From: Costus lasius | Taxonomy: Eukaryota > Streptophyta > Magnoliopsida > Zingiberales > Costaceae | DNA length: 64,000 nucleotides | Assembly: GCA_027563935.2 (NCBI GenBank) | Contig: CM050454.1 | Location: 7,158,001 to 7,222,000, forward strand | Reading direction: 5' to 3' | Part shown: positions 21,600 to 36,400 of the stretch, piece by piece | How the letters are laid out: the number at the start of each line of letters is the position of its first letter | Position numbering within the stretch: position 1 is the first letter of the stretch | Made by a program: the position numbers and the translations under genes | Notes under the pieces: model-generated | Databases searched by the model: none | What the model was told of the DNA's origin: nothing | Seen by the model: only the letters and a program-made list of their open reading frames with translations

Positions 21600-24203
21600 A
21601 TGTCGGGGATCGCTCTCTTGCTAGAGTTATGGAAGCGGAATCCAAGTTTGTCCACCCAATCCGTCCACACATACAGTTTGTTCTCGGCAACAGTAGCCGC
21701 CTCGGCGGCGGCAGCATCAATCGCAGCTTGGAAGCCCTTTCCTTCTCGGGCGATCTTCGGGTGCGTTTACGCCTTTATGCATCTTGGATTTCATTTTCTG
21801 GAGTAAGAAAGGGTTTTATGGTTCAGATTTAATGCCTTCTTGGATCTTTTTGGTCGCTTATGGTGTTGTGAAGGAAGCCGTGTTTCGATTTTCGAGATAT
21901 CAAAGTGATTCCTAGCAGATTGTTGCTACGATAAAGGGTTACATAGCTGATTCTTTCTGGGATACTAGCATCCTCGTTGCTGATCGCAAAAGCATATTTT
22001 AAGAGCAATGCTTGTGGTGTTTACAATGATTCAGTTCTGCTTTATATTTTCCCATTGAATTGCGAGGAGCATTATCATTTTGTTGGTCATATAAATTTTA
22101 TCAAGGTGAATTTCATTTTTACTCCCTATTTCTTTCAGACTTCCAGACTTCACCGTTACGGAATGGCTTAACTCCTCCCCGTAGACCCAAGATGAATTAG
22201 GCTATTAGCAGTCTTACTGTTTGTCAAAATTGCTCCTGCGTTGCATATCGCCCAATTTGGCGCTGTTAGATTAGTATTCTTGTCAATTAGCTCTCCTATT
22301 TTAAAACACCTTTTTTTCCTTGACCACTTAAATGTCCACTTTCTCCTTCACAGCGGAAGGATATTTTTCTTTTACCAACACTTTCCTTGTAGCGTCAGGT
22401 AGTCAAGCTTGCTTGGCTACCTTGGATCAGATGGGGGCTCAACTTGGCTACCTTAACATCCTAAGTCTCATGAGAACTATCCCTGGAAAATATTTTTGTC
22501 ATGTATATGTACAATATTCCCTTTATTTAGCATCCATTAAATTTATCCCATAAACACTAGTGAAGCACAAAAGCAGTAGTACTTATCATATATTATCAGA
22601 TTGAACACAGTTGAACCAATATAACTCACAAATATATCACATGGTCCAATTATACGTGCAAAAGAAACATAAAAAAAATCTAATTTAGCAATAGAAAATG
22701 CAGACACAAGACTGGTTTAGTGCACATGTTTACTTTATCTTCCACATACAGGAATAGCGTTATATTCAGATATAGAATAAAATCTAGTTTATTAACTATT
22801 TCACCACTACACAGCAGTCCAACTTAGCAATGGAAAAACAATCTACTAGGCTGAATTCACACAGATTAATTCATCAAAATCTGTCTGTCTAATTCACGCA
22901 AATTTATCTTGTTTCTTAAGGGAAGAACTGAGGAGCTGTCTTGAAAGAATCCTGTCACTTATTTCAACATGTCGGGGATTTCAGTGGTCTGCTGCAGTGT
23001 GGCACGAGGTAGATGTGATGACCACTGAAGTAGCCACTGAAAGAGCCGACTGCTAATGTGATTTTGTGCAAGAGAAGAGAGTTGGTTGGTTGGTCTATGA
23101 AATATGAAGTCCATTTGCACTAGGTGCTTGGATGTCTAGGTCCAACAATAGTGTCTGAGCTTGAGAGAGGCTGGTGATCTGAAGAGGTAGACATTAGTTT
23201 TTATTTAGACTAGAGAAGTCAATTGACTTGATGTTGATTGACATTGAGGAATGTGACAAAGAATTGACAATTGCAAGGAGTGTGTGTGAGAGATTAGGGT
23301 TTAATAATATTACTTGTTATGAAGTTTCTAGTGGCTAGGATCTCATTTTGAAATTTAAAATGAATAGGAATCATACTGTAGATGACACTCTGACTTTCTT
23401 TTGCTTTGAGAAGAGTGGTGTTCCCATTGTTATATCACTCCTTAGGGTGAACTGTTATATTAGCCATGATGTCCAACACAAAACACCTATTATTATATAA
23501 AAACAAATAGTACTATGTAAAACAAGCTAGAATGAAACATTATACTTGGTTCATGACTTCATGAAATCTAACTTGAGATTTTCACATATTAGTCAAGTGG
23601 TCACACATATTTAATATTTTATAATTTAACACACCATAATGTGATTACAGTTGACTAAAATAATATAATATAATATAATATTCTAAAAAATGACATTGTG
23701 ATGACATGGAGAGCTGGATATGTCGCTATCTATTCATGATATACTATCAATGTTGTTAAATAGCAGTTATAGAGGCACTATAACATTTTTTAATGGCATT
23801 CTTGAGCAATCTACTATGAAATGCTATAGCAAATAACACTGTCATTATTATGTTTTGAAGTTTAAGAAATTGATCTTATAACTTGAGTTGAGTTAGTAAT
23901 ATCCCGTCCTTCTTTATACAATTTGTTTTATTTTTATACAACTTAATTTTTTAGGTATATAACATGTATTTCAAATGTTATACTTAATTTTATATATATG
24001 TATGTATATATATACATATATATATAGATATGTATATATATACATATATGTATATGTATGCAAACATATCATACATATATACATAGATATGTATGCATAC
24101 ATATCTATGTATATATGTATATGTATGTATATGTATGCATACATGTATATACATATATATGTATATGTATGTATGCATATATATATACATATATACATAC
24201 ATG

Positions 24204-24246
<43 letters not shown>

Positions 24247-24340
24247 GTATGCAAACATATCATACATATATACATAGATATGTATTATATATATATATGT
24301 ATATGTATGCAAACATATCATACATATATACATAGATATG

Positions 24341-24429
<89 letters not shown>

Positions 24430-27400
24430 ATATTTCAATGTGACTACCGATATTGATTACTCTATATCATATTACAGATTTTTAGCTTTCTACTATTTTT
24501 TGCGATTTGCTATTGATTACTCTATATACTATTCAAATCTCGCAATCAAAGAGAAGAAAAAGAAAACAATAGGAGAATAAGAGTCACTATATGCGTTACT
24601 TCCAAACAACAATTAATAATATAAACTAGTTATAAACAAGATATAAAGACATTTAAAACTTTATGCCCATTAGGGCATACTCGTGATACTCTTATCTTAG
24701 GCCACCCTTCTCAAGGTTCCTTATAGGTAGACTATTATCTCCTGGTGGTACCGCCCACTAGGTCATACAAAATACCATCTTTGTTATCTAGAAGGGATTA
24801 CTCTAATTGACATCTTTTCCTTCTAATGTCATATGCATTTGAAAAAGATTATCGCACATATAGATTGTCAATATCAAGCATAAGTTATATATTTTAACAT
24901 AGTATGCAACATAATAATGTCTGCACAACAAGAATAATAGCACTGACTAGGAAACATTTTTTATGCCCTATTGTTGTTCAACTGTATCAACTTAAATAGC
25001 CATATGCTATGCATAACCAAGCAGAATTTCAGCTTTATGTTGAACAAAGTTGGGCAACTTTTTTTTGTTTATATCTGCCCTTTTTTTTCGATAACATTTC
25101 ATATCCAACGCTGTTCATGTTGCCACTATTGATGGAAATTTAGACAACATTGCTAATGTGAGGCTTCAAGGAGATGGATTGAAATGCCTCACCAAATCAT
25201 AGAGAGTTTGAAATAGTTTGCCAAAATTTAAGGTACAAATTGACTAAAAAAAGGTGCGAAGTTAAAAGAAGATATTCTGATGATAAGTGGGTTGGCACAA
25301 TTACGTAACAACAACTAAACATGTTTGAGTTTTTTCTCTGGCTGAATTTGGGTTTTGTTTGTTGTGGCGGTCTTTTTGGTAAACACTGATATTAACTATT
25401 ATTTCCTTCTTGTGGCGGCATTTATAATATAGTATGGTACTTTTTTTTTCAACAAGAAGGAAATAATTGTGCTGTAAGTTTAGAAACCACATGCTATTCG
25501 TATAGAGGCTTGGGGGTTCAGGATATATTAGAGATTTGTTGACTTGTTTATTTGACAAAATTTTAGACAAGAGTTTGAGTGATATTCCATGTGCTATAGT
25601 TGTATGAATTAAGCTAACAACTAGACGTTAGGATTTAACTTAAGGAAAGATTGAAAAATTACTAATCATAACATAAGCAAATGTTTACCAAATTTCTCTC
25701 ATGTTCTAAAAAATCAACTAATATGTCTTTGTATATTTCAAAGAAATCAGTAGGAAAATATGTTAAGAGAATGAGGATCAAATAGTGCACTGGAAATAAA
25801 AAAATCATTCTCCACCAAGGATCCATATGAAGTGAGAAACCAATTGGCAGTTCATTCTGTTGGGCAACATCACATGTCTCCCCTCATGGTACATATCTCT
25901 ATATGTTATGACTATAGTGATCTCCATCACTATCATTCTTTGACAACTGTCTTAAGAATGTCATCACTGTGGTTGGTGATCTTCATCACCATTAACCGAT
26001 AGTTTGTTACAAGGATAGTATGATTCTCAAATTGTGGGTGGTGTTCAACATATTTGTACTATTTAAGTCACAAGAATGCCATAATTTGACATAACTTAGC
26101 CTATGCTAATGTGACTGGGTAGTTTAATCTATTTACCTTTATTTAGATTGAATGTAAGTCATAGAATATACCATGCTTGTATAATTTATTAATTATCTTG
26201 TTAACTTATTTGAGTAAGACATATCTCACTTGTTTAAGGGGTAAAAATATCACCCACATTATATAGGGTGGATAAATGCTATATTGATCTGGTACAATTG
26301 AAGTTTGACAATATTGAAGTATATAATAGTATATAAGGACCCATAGTAACCTTAAGCCTAAGGATCATATACACCATTATTATTGTTAGGGAATAACGGG
26401 TGAAAATAAAAGTTTTAACAGGACAAGCGTTTCACCCGAAACCTATTCCTTTCGAGATAATCCATGCAAGATATAGATAAACAAATGGATGTGTTCAGAA
26501 AAATACTCTTGATTGCGTGATTTAGAGTATGCAATGATGAAGACAGGTACACAAGTGTCCACACTGCAGCTATCCACACAACGACCCCTTAGATGTTTCT
26601 CTTGTCCATGCTTGGTGTTAGTATCAAGAGAAGAGATCAAGCATTAGAGTCTTTCTTATTCTTTGGAATTTGTGCCAACAAAGGAAGAAGAGGAGCAGGG
26701 GCGGTGGCCAGGGCAAGGGCAACGACACAAGGAGAGGAGGTGGCAGCAGGGGAGCGCAGGTGCTCAAACTTGGTGTAATACGTTGAGCCAATATTTTAAA
26801 AATTGGTCAAAACTGACTGGTTTTTTAGTACGTACCAGCCTAAGATTGGACTGGTACACCGATACGCACTGAAATTTGAAACCTTGTCTTGAGCCATGAT
26901 AATGAGCAGTAAATTGGGCTAGCTAAAGCCTAGACGCCTGTCCCTATCCAAACAGGCCTAATGGGGTGCCTAGGTGCTTCCCTAGTGGTCAAATACTGGT
27001 TAAATGACACTCATTTGTTATCACTAAGTGTTTGTTTTTGCTCCGTTTTGGGCCTAAAGCCCAATGATGTGATCCTGACTTCATGTCTAGGCATCTTGCC
27101 CTCGTCATGATCTTAGATCAATTGATCAGATATATCAGTTCAATTAATATCGATCTAAATCCATTCAGCTCTCAAATGGACTCAAATTATTACATAATTT
27201 GATTTGAGGTTTCCTAATCAAACTGCAACATCAATTGTCTATGTGTATGACCCTATATGATCCATATGACACAAGATCATCATAAGTAGTGAAGGGTATC
27301 TAGCAATACAACATTACTACTCTGGTCATTGAATATGAGTAATTTGTCTACTATTGCCTATCAAGTTACAAGGTAACCATGCAATATAATCCTTTTACTT

Positions 27401-30400
27401 ACATCCTGATTGGTCAAGTGTGTCACATTTGGTTAACCCAATCTAGTGGACATGACATGAACATATTATTCACCTGAGTATGACTATACATTTTTAGTCA
27501 TGTTCAAATAGGTGGGACCTTGTGGATGTCATACTTAAGGTCCTTAAGGAAGAGACAAATCCTCCTATTAGTCAACTATACTTTTAATACAACATATGAT
27601 ATACCTAATGACAACCATTATGATCTTCCTACTACGGTGGGACATTATGAGCATTGCAAACCTTTGCCTGGTGATATTGACTTGTTGACTCACAAAGGGT
27701 CGATCCGGTACATCTAGATATACTTGTGTGACTGTATCATTGTCATGCACTATATTAGCTCACACATTAGTCTCATATGCACCATAGCTGTTCCTTATGC
27801 ACTAAGGTACTTGACCGTGAATGATTTTGAGAATGACATAAGTTTATCTCTAGGGCATCATTGTGTAATCCTATACAACACACAGACATAGTAAAAAAAA
27901 ATAATAACGATAATGCCTTTATTCAAATCATAGTACTTTAATACATATGTCTGTCCATATTTTTGGTTTATATACACCAATAATTATAACGAGAAAGTTT
28001 ATGCATTCTCATGGTGTGCCTACCATTACAATAGTTTTCCAAGATATACCTATATATTAATATTTCATATCACTTCCCAACTCTTTATTATCAATTACTA
28101 CAAATACTAGTCTCAACACATTATTTTATAATAATACTTGACTAGAGAAATTAAGAATAATTATATTATTATAACAACATTGTGATAATTGTTTATATTA
28201 TGCAAATATCAAGCAAATATAATAATGATAATGTCTTTCATATTTGAACATGATAAAATGTATGTTAATTTTTTGTTTTTAAGGCATACACCAATAGAAT
28301 ATTCAATAAACAATAAAAAAATAGTTTTTGTTGGCTTTGAATAAGTTTTCACTTATTCAACGTAAGATTTTTAAAACCAGTCCAAACGAGTCGATTTTTT
28401 TGGTTCAAACCGGTCCAATGAAGGTCCATACTAGACCAAAGTCGGAGCAGCAAAATTGAGTGGGAGAAGAAGGAAAGAGAGGGAGAAGAAGAAGAAGGAG
28501 AAGGAACGAGGAGAAAAAGAGGAGAGGAAAGAGAGGAAGAAGCGACACGTTGGACATGGGGCTAGCATGCGACAACAGATGCAGGCGATGGTGAACGCGA
28601 GAGGAGCGGGAGATGATGGATACAAGGTGAGTGGGCAACGGCGGATGCAGGCGACGGTTCCTCTTTCTCTTCTTCTTCTCCACTGGTTCCATCAGAATTT
28701 TGTTTGTACGACTGGTATGTACATGTCCAACGGCTGGAATGGATCTTGAAACCTTAATTCAACGCGAAGTATTTCTCGTAATGAAGACACTTTAGTAGTT
28801 TGGCTAGATTTATTAGCATGCGATAAGTCATGTATAATAGAGTTATCATTGATACAGCAGTCATTGGAAGAGCTTGGAGTTCCAAACATCTAGATGAACG
28901 CATTGGGCATGCACATAATAAGCTTCCATGAGTTTTGTTTATTGGTGATTTTGTTTCACCAATACTCGTTTACTGTTGCTGATTCTATATTTATCTATGA
29001 CAACAAAACATTAGTTATCAATGGATATTATTTTAGAATTGCATATATGAAGTGTAATTTTAGCAAAAAGAAGAGGGATTGGTTGTGTAGGAAGGACAAG
29101 TTTACACGAATAAGAGTTTTATGCATGTTGGATCTTTTGCTTAACTTTGGTAGCAATGATGAAGTGAGCTTAATATTTCCATGTTCTTTTATGCTTATTT
29201 ATACTTTGTTAATCTTCATTTGATTCAAAGTGCTTATGGGGTGATTAATCTATTTATTATCTGTACTAAATTCTAGCAAACTTCTTGTGTGTAGGTGAGA
29301 TATGAATAAATTGGAGCCATATCTCATCCTTGTCCAATATTACATTCATAGAAAGAAAAAAAAATATATTTTTGACAAAGGTAAGTTAAGTAATAAAGAC
29401 GGGGTTAGATGCGAAGACCAACCACTAAGGTCCTAACTTATGAAAGAAAATATAATTTAAAGATGTATCAACCACTAAGGTCCTGGTATTGATGCCCTCA
29501 GTAAGAAAATATAATTTAAAAATGTAAACATCTTAAGTGCATGCTCAACACATGAAAAATTTATGCATATATGAAGTTTGTTGACAATTTCTCTACAGGA
29601 TCAAATTGATAAGTTAATTGCTGTGTTATGTTTTTTTTTCAAGAAACTAAATATACTTTTTGCTACATGTTATTTCTATATTTGTTTGACTATACATTGA
29701 CATTTTTATCTTACCATAGAAGTCAATTAGTACAACCGTTGATTGTTTTCCTTTGTTTTATCACTTATTAATTGTTAATTAACATGCTAGGCCTCTACAT
29801 ATTAGGATTATGTGCTTTAATTGTTATTGGACATCTTTTTGCATGTACCTTTTTAAACTTTGGACATTCAATTAATTTAAGTTCCAATATCATTTCTTTT
29901 GATGGCTTGTCAGAGACTATGGAATCCCAATTGCTCATTGTGATGCTGGTGCTAGTGCAACATGGAACAACGAGTATGTTCCTACCTTTACACCTGCTTC
30001 TGAAAATGTATACCCCAAATCTGTCAAGTATCGAACAAAAGAGTATCCTTTAGAGCTCAAATCTCTTTTCTCAGCCTTTGGTATAAAGTCTCTTGCTATG
30101 ACTTCATTGAGATCCTTCCTGTTGTTCTATTTGCCTCTTTTGGAACCTCGCCCTGCTGTGGAAGAGGATGATGATTTCCTACATGAGGCTCCAGAGGAGA
30201 AACCCGTAGATTTGGTTACTCCTTTCCAAAATTCGGTGAAACAAATAATTCGTGAGGTATGAATTCAAGTGAGACTCATTTTCTCCCTTTTACTTAATTT
30301 TGGTTTTCTGGTTTTAACGATCTAATTGAACGTGATTCTTCATAGTAATTGTTCTTTGTTTATAATTTGCAAATTATACATCTGAAACTGCTATAATGAC

Positions 30401-33400
30401 TGATTTTTTTCCTTTAGTTTGGTTCTGTTGATGCCTAATATGCCACTGATCTTTTGTGGACTTACCATAAAATACGTCCACCATAGATGGTACATTCCAT
30501 AGACTTATAAGAAAGTTTATTTATATGTAAAGGAATAGTTTAATTAAGTGATCTAAGATATGATTTATCATGCTGTTCCAGTCTTAGGATCAAACTTCAA
30601 GATCAAACTTCAATTTCAGCCAGAGTTGACAAGCTCTAAACTGTGTCACACATGTATTCACGGTTCGGTTAACTGAACCATGAGCCAGTTTTTCGACTAA
30701 TCAGTTCGGAGAAAATGATAACTGTTCTCGAACCATTTACATCGTTTAACCGAAAAACCGACGGTTAGCCGTATTCTTTATATATAAAAGAAAAATATTT
30801 AAAATTATAAAATAATTTAAGATAAATAAATAAAATTACTTTCGGTTAACCGTTGGTTTTTGGTGGTTAACCAGTTCAAATTTTATATAAAATAATTATT
30901 TTTATATATAAATAAATATTATATATATAAATATTATAAAACGGTTCGGTTCGGTTCGGTTAATCGTGGTTCGGCCAAGTCCCGAACTATAACTAAACCG
31001 ATAATCGGTGAACAAGTAAAAACCGGCCGGCTAAGAACTATTCGGTTCGGTTAATTGGAAAATCGGTTCGGTTCGGTTTGGTTAACCGCGGTTCAACAGT
31101 TCGATGGTTTTTTTCACACCCCTAGTCACACTTATACTTTTAGAATGTATAAGTGTACATATTTCCGATCTTCTATAATTTGAGCATTTATGTTCTCATT
31201 TTTAGTCCAATGAAATTCAGGATATTATGAGCTATCTAATTGTAGAATTGACCTAAATTTGATTAGCCTAAAATAACATAACCTAATTGAATAACTTAAA
31301 ATTTGTCTAAATTAATAGTAATAAGCTCACTCACATAGTTACAATAACAGTCATCATTCACATAGTAATAAAGTAACATTCACTACTAAAATTTAACATA
31401 ATAATATTCACTATTCATAAAGTAACATAGTAATATCCACCATTCACATAGTAACATAATAACAATCTTCATTCACATTGTCATAGTATCGCATAGTAAC
31501 ATTCAACATTCATTTGATAACATTCACAACGATTTAATATTTGTTGTCAATAATAACATGTCAATATATTATATAAAAAATGATAAACAATGTCACAACC
31601 ATCATTCACTAAAGCTCACAGTCACATAAAACTCACATTCATAACTAATATAATAATCACAGTTATAGTGATAAAATAATCATAACTAATATAATAATCA
31701 CATTGTCATAGTATCGCATAGTAACATTCAACATTCATTTGATAACATTCACAACGATTTAATATTTGTTGTCAATAATAACATGTCAATATATTATATA
31801 AAAAATGATAAACAATGTCACAACCATCATTCACTAAAGCTCACAGTCACATAAAACTCACATTCATAACTAATATAATAATCACAGTTATAGTGATAAA
31901 ATAAGTCACAGATACAACAATATGCAATCAATTATTAAACAATATATTCTAATGATACCTTGCAACCTATATCTTGAAGCAAATGTTCTAGATGTTGAAT
32001 TCATTGTTGGTTGGCTAATGCTTTGTTGAGTGTGTACTTGTTGGCTGGATACACCCATTATTGCTGGAGGTACATTATGGGTGCACCCCAGCTTCAGTCT
32101 CAACTGGAGGTACATATTGCCGAACAGATTAGGCAATTCCAGTTGTTGTCGCTAACTTGCTGCTATTCTCTCACTCACCGCTAGCTTTTTACATGCTACT
32201 TGCCACCTCATTGACATCTTCTTAGGTGTTAATCGCTTTCACACAAGTCTTCTGTATTGTAGGTTATTGCTACTCTCTCAGTGCCAGTTTTTTGCATGCT
32301 ATTTGTTTTATCACTGGATATTCTTAGTTGTTACTTGCTTTTGGAGAAGAGTCTTCCTCTTCATTACTGGTTGAGAGCTCTAACTCGATGCAACTTAAGA
32401 ATCAAGAGCATGTAATAGGAGCTAATTTTTCCTTCCAAACTAGGTCGCCACTGAGATATGCGTTGTTGTTGCTTGAGTGAGGAAACAGGGTTGCTTTCAT
32501 GTGGTGTCCTAACAGAAAGCCAAAAGAAGTAATAATGTGGAGCACCTATTTTGAAGTCTGTTCGAGAAAAATAATATATGCATGACGCTGAAATTGGATT
32601 GGAAGTTTATTTACCTAAACAGAACTAACAATGTTCATATATGAAATTAAAACTAGGGTTAAACTTGTGCATGATTATTATACCCGGATGTTTGTCATCA
32701 TATATTTTATGTTAATTTACTAATCAATGTGATAACATAAGGTAATGATTTTTATTAGTTTAATTTGCATGATGAATACATTGAATAATCAATAAACACT
32801 AGTTAGATCACAAGTAAAAGTTCTTGTGATACATACACACATATATGTTAGCTTAATAATTAAATTATTCAATCATTTTAAATAAAGAATGTGTTGCAGT
32901 ATACATTTAGAATCAATTATTATTATAGAAATATAAACAAAAGTATGATTACCTTAGAAAATATATTAGGATTAACATTTTATTTAAAATTGCAATAGTT
33001 AAATTGCATATTTAATTAAACAATTTAGGTTAGATATAAGCATTTTATTGACCTATGTAATCGTAGTAATTTACATTAGCTGTACCATTAATATAATAAG
33101 CTATTGACTTCTTATTAATTAATAATGTAATAGATTATGAATAATATCGTGTCAGACCACTCGACATGGTTGATGGTGAGCAAGATGATACTGATTATTT
33201 AACTATTGAAATAATTATTGGGCTGGAATTTTAGTTCTTGGTTGAACTAAGTCATTATTTTGAGGTGCTATATGATTTTTCCAATTATTTTGTTATTTTT
33301 AACCGCATTTACTAACACATTCTGCATTACGCTAACTAACTTGTGGATTCTACAAAGAAAGAGAAGTAAAAGAGTGGAATATAACTATAGATCGTAATAT

Positions 33401-36400
33401 AAGAGGATAGAAAATGTTGAAGTTTTTGCTAGTTGTATTTCCTATGGGAGAGAGAAGAGAACGGAAGTCAGTTTTCGAGTCAGCCCGAAAACGAATGAGT
33501 ATAATTGTGTGGGCATGGTGGAGGCAAGCACAATCACAATCAATTAAAAAAAAAAAACTTATCAATTTTCAATCCATTTTTCTATCATTTCCATTATCAG
33601 TCCAAGAAAATAAAGGAAAAGTTAATTTCCCTTTCCTCAGGTTTCTCTTTTGGGAAACATAGTGTAAGCCACTATCTTACTAGTCAAGGGGTGCATACTC
33701 TTGCTTTGCAAAACTAGGTTTTAGGGAAATTATCAAATTTAATGGTGATTTGAGATTAAATTTCTTTATTTCAGACTTCGGTGGTGACAATTAGGCGGGT
33801 GCTCGAAAGATTGGCAGTCCATTATGTTTCACGAAGAATGGCATGGAAACTTCTGAAAGGTAACCGATCTTCTATAAATTGTTCTCTTTTGTTATGCCAC
33901 TAAGATCCTGATGCAAACTATTGAGAAATTTCTAAATTGAAACACTTAGTCTGTACAATTTTGGTCCTACTTAGATTTCTGACCACTGAACTTTCAAAAT
34001 CTGTGTGCATGTGGAAATTTTATTCATGAGGTTTTAGATTCCGTCACACAAATAATCCAGCAATTATTTTTATCTGTGATTAAAATTTTTTTTTACATTT
34101 CTAAGAACTTACACCTTTCATTATAATCTCCTCAAATTTTATGAGATAACATTTATATTATTTATTTTTTATGGATTGGGGCATTTAATATAATAAATCA
34201 ACTATATCAGGATGTGTATTGTTATTATGAAAGATACAATTAGAATATATCTTATTAATAAACAATTAGGTTTACTTCTAGCCCTTTATGTGTGAAAATA
34301 ACCTGAGATAATGTCAAAGAGGACTCTTAGATGCGGTTAAATGAAATAAATTGATTAGGATTAATGGTGCCTATTAAGAAGAGGGAGGCGGAGTACTTCA
34401 GAAAATTTTGTGAAACAGATTTGGAGGTCTTTGTCTTGACTGGCTAAGTAATCCATAATTAATTTCAGAAGAAGATATAAGTTGCTGAACTCTGCACAGT
34501 ATGGAGAACCAAAGTTTGATACTTAGATGGAGAAAAAAAGAACCATGTTTAATTATATTTTTTCATTTAGTATGTGCTTTGTCCGTATCCTGTTCATCTA
34601 TGCTGGAGAGCATGGAGAAGAAGAACATTTGTTTGGGATTTTAGTTGTCATACATACGTCTCTTCTTAGAAGGGAAGTTTGAAACCCGTCAAAACTACAA
34701 ACCATAACAAAGGACAAAAATTGATGGATACAATGGCTTGATTTATTGTTTCTTTTTTAAACAACAAAAGAAGATAGATTACTCAAAAAGAGGGAATTAC
34801 AACTATATCAAAGGAGATTTGGGTTCAGTATGACCTTACAGGGTTTGCAGGGTCTTCTAATAACCAGAACTGATAGTAATCAAGTTAATTGGTATTGCAT
34901 GAGCAGTTAGATATCTATGACCGCATCAAAAAGGAACATAATTTTTTAATATCATGTACAATAATTTCAGTATCTTCATGAGGATTCAAGCCATGTTTTA
35001 AGTTGTCAATATTTAGAATTAGATTCAAGTTCGATGTGCTTAGTCTGAAGTTTGAGAGTAACCATAATGCCCAACTTAAGAGCAACAACTTTAGTATGAA
35101 GGGCAGAGAACGTCAGAAACTTCTACTTCCTTTCTCAGAATGTAATCCAACCTAACATGAGACATTGATTACATGGATCCAACAGCGGAATTTTATCTAA
35201 CCATTGATCTAAATCAGATCTCAACTTTGGAAATGCATCCATGATTTCCTTCAGCTTGAATTGCAACATATTAAGACAACCCAAAGACATGTAATGAAAA
35301 TGCAAACACATAATCCCTCCTAACCTTGTGCTTAACATTGTTCTTATTTAAATCGCATCAATTGTAAGATAAGGACAATTGAGTTTTTCAAAAAAATACG
35401 TGCACTATCTATTAGCAAGTTCCTCCTGGCGTCATCATTGCTGTTCCAATTCCTAAAAATGTTAAAACTAAGAGCCAAACGTGGCCTGACAAATTTACAG
35501 AAGTTCCCTGTTAACTGCATTAAAGTAACGTGCAGCCGGGTCTCCAACCCTTGGTTGCTCATGTAACAAGGGTTTAGCTGGTTCATATTAACGGAATCCG
35601 TTTTTGCTAGAATTAGGAAGTATACCATGCAATAGTTTCTAAGGAAAGTTTGATCACAAGAGCTAAAGCGGCACCATAAGATAGTTCAGCGAAGTAACGA
35701 GAAGCTTTTCTTGAGGTTGAGAGTTTCTAAGGAGTTTGTAACCCTTTTTAGCGGTGGCTTTTCCATGATTAATAATGTTTACGTTGCCATTTATTATCCT
35801 CAGGTGTATCAGTGAGGTCACAGATAGAGATAAGATTAACATTTACAATCGTAGGCTTAACATCAAAGGGATTTTAAGATTATCTTCTTAAAATCGGGTT
35901 TAGATTTTAGGACAGAATGGGAGAACAGCCTATAGTACTGCCTAGCGTTCCTAGCTCTTCTACTAGGAGTGCTCGGTATCATATTTATCAAGGACAATTT
36001 TTACCTAAAAATTATTTCTGTTGTTAAGAACAAGGTTGACATTTTTAGCATTCAGGATAAAAGCAATACCATTTGTCTTTAAGCCCTAGGCCATCCATGG
36101 ATTTGTGGAGTCTGCCATTGCCCCTAACAATAAGAGGCATGTTTTTTCATTGTCATTAATAGACCAAAGGAATAGATGATACTATTGAACTTAGTTACGA
36201 CAAACTCGGGCATCCACAAAACAGAGTTAAGAACAAAATTGATTAGAATCAGTTTTTTAGCTTGAGATAAAGGCTTAAATTGCATTCTTTTCATGTGCAT
36301 ATCATAATCTTAAAGCAAGGATTCTCTGGACTCGAGCTATCTATGTATTGAGATAGGTAAATGGGTAAAACCCTCTTTCATGTTCAGGAAATTGTAAAAT

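Larger units (their letters stand above)
21761..29913 (+). other. Intron 1 of the membrane-protein gene (8.15 kb)
   Basis: Bounded by GGGTGCGT at the donor and TTGTCAG at the acceptor. It contains the microsatellite field 23991-24423, two relics with a GACTGGTAC core (26780-26882 and 28375-28755), and otherwise AT-rich DNA with no recognised gene. Confidence 0.8.
30257..33774 (+). other. Intron 2 of the membrane-protein gene (3.5 kb)
   Basis: Donor GAGGTATG, acceptor TTTCAG. Holds a hAT element, a 225-bp tandem duplication and AT-rich filler. No gene seen in it. Confidence 0.8.

Noticed and set aside
23971..24456. Several Tyr/Ile-rich frames on both strands
   Set aside because: Translation of the TA/TATG microsatellite.
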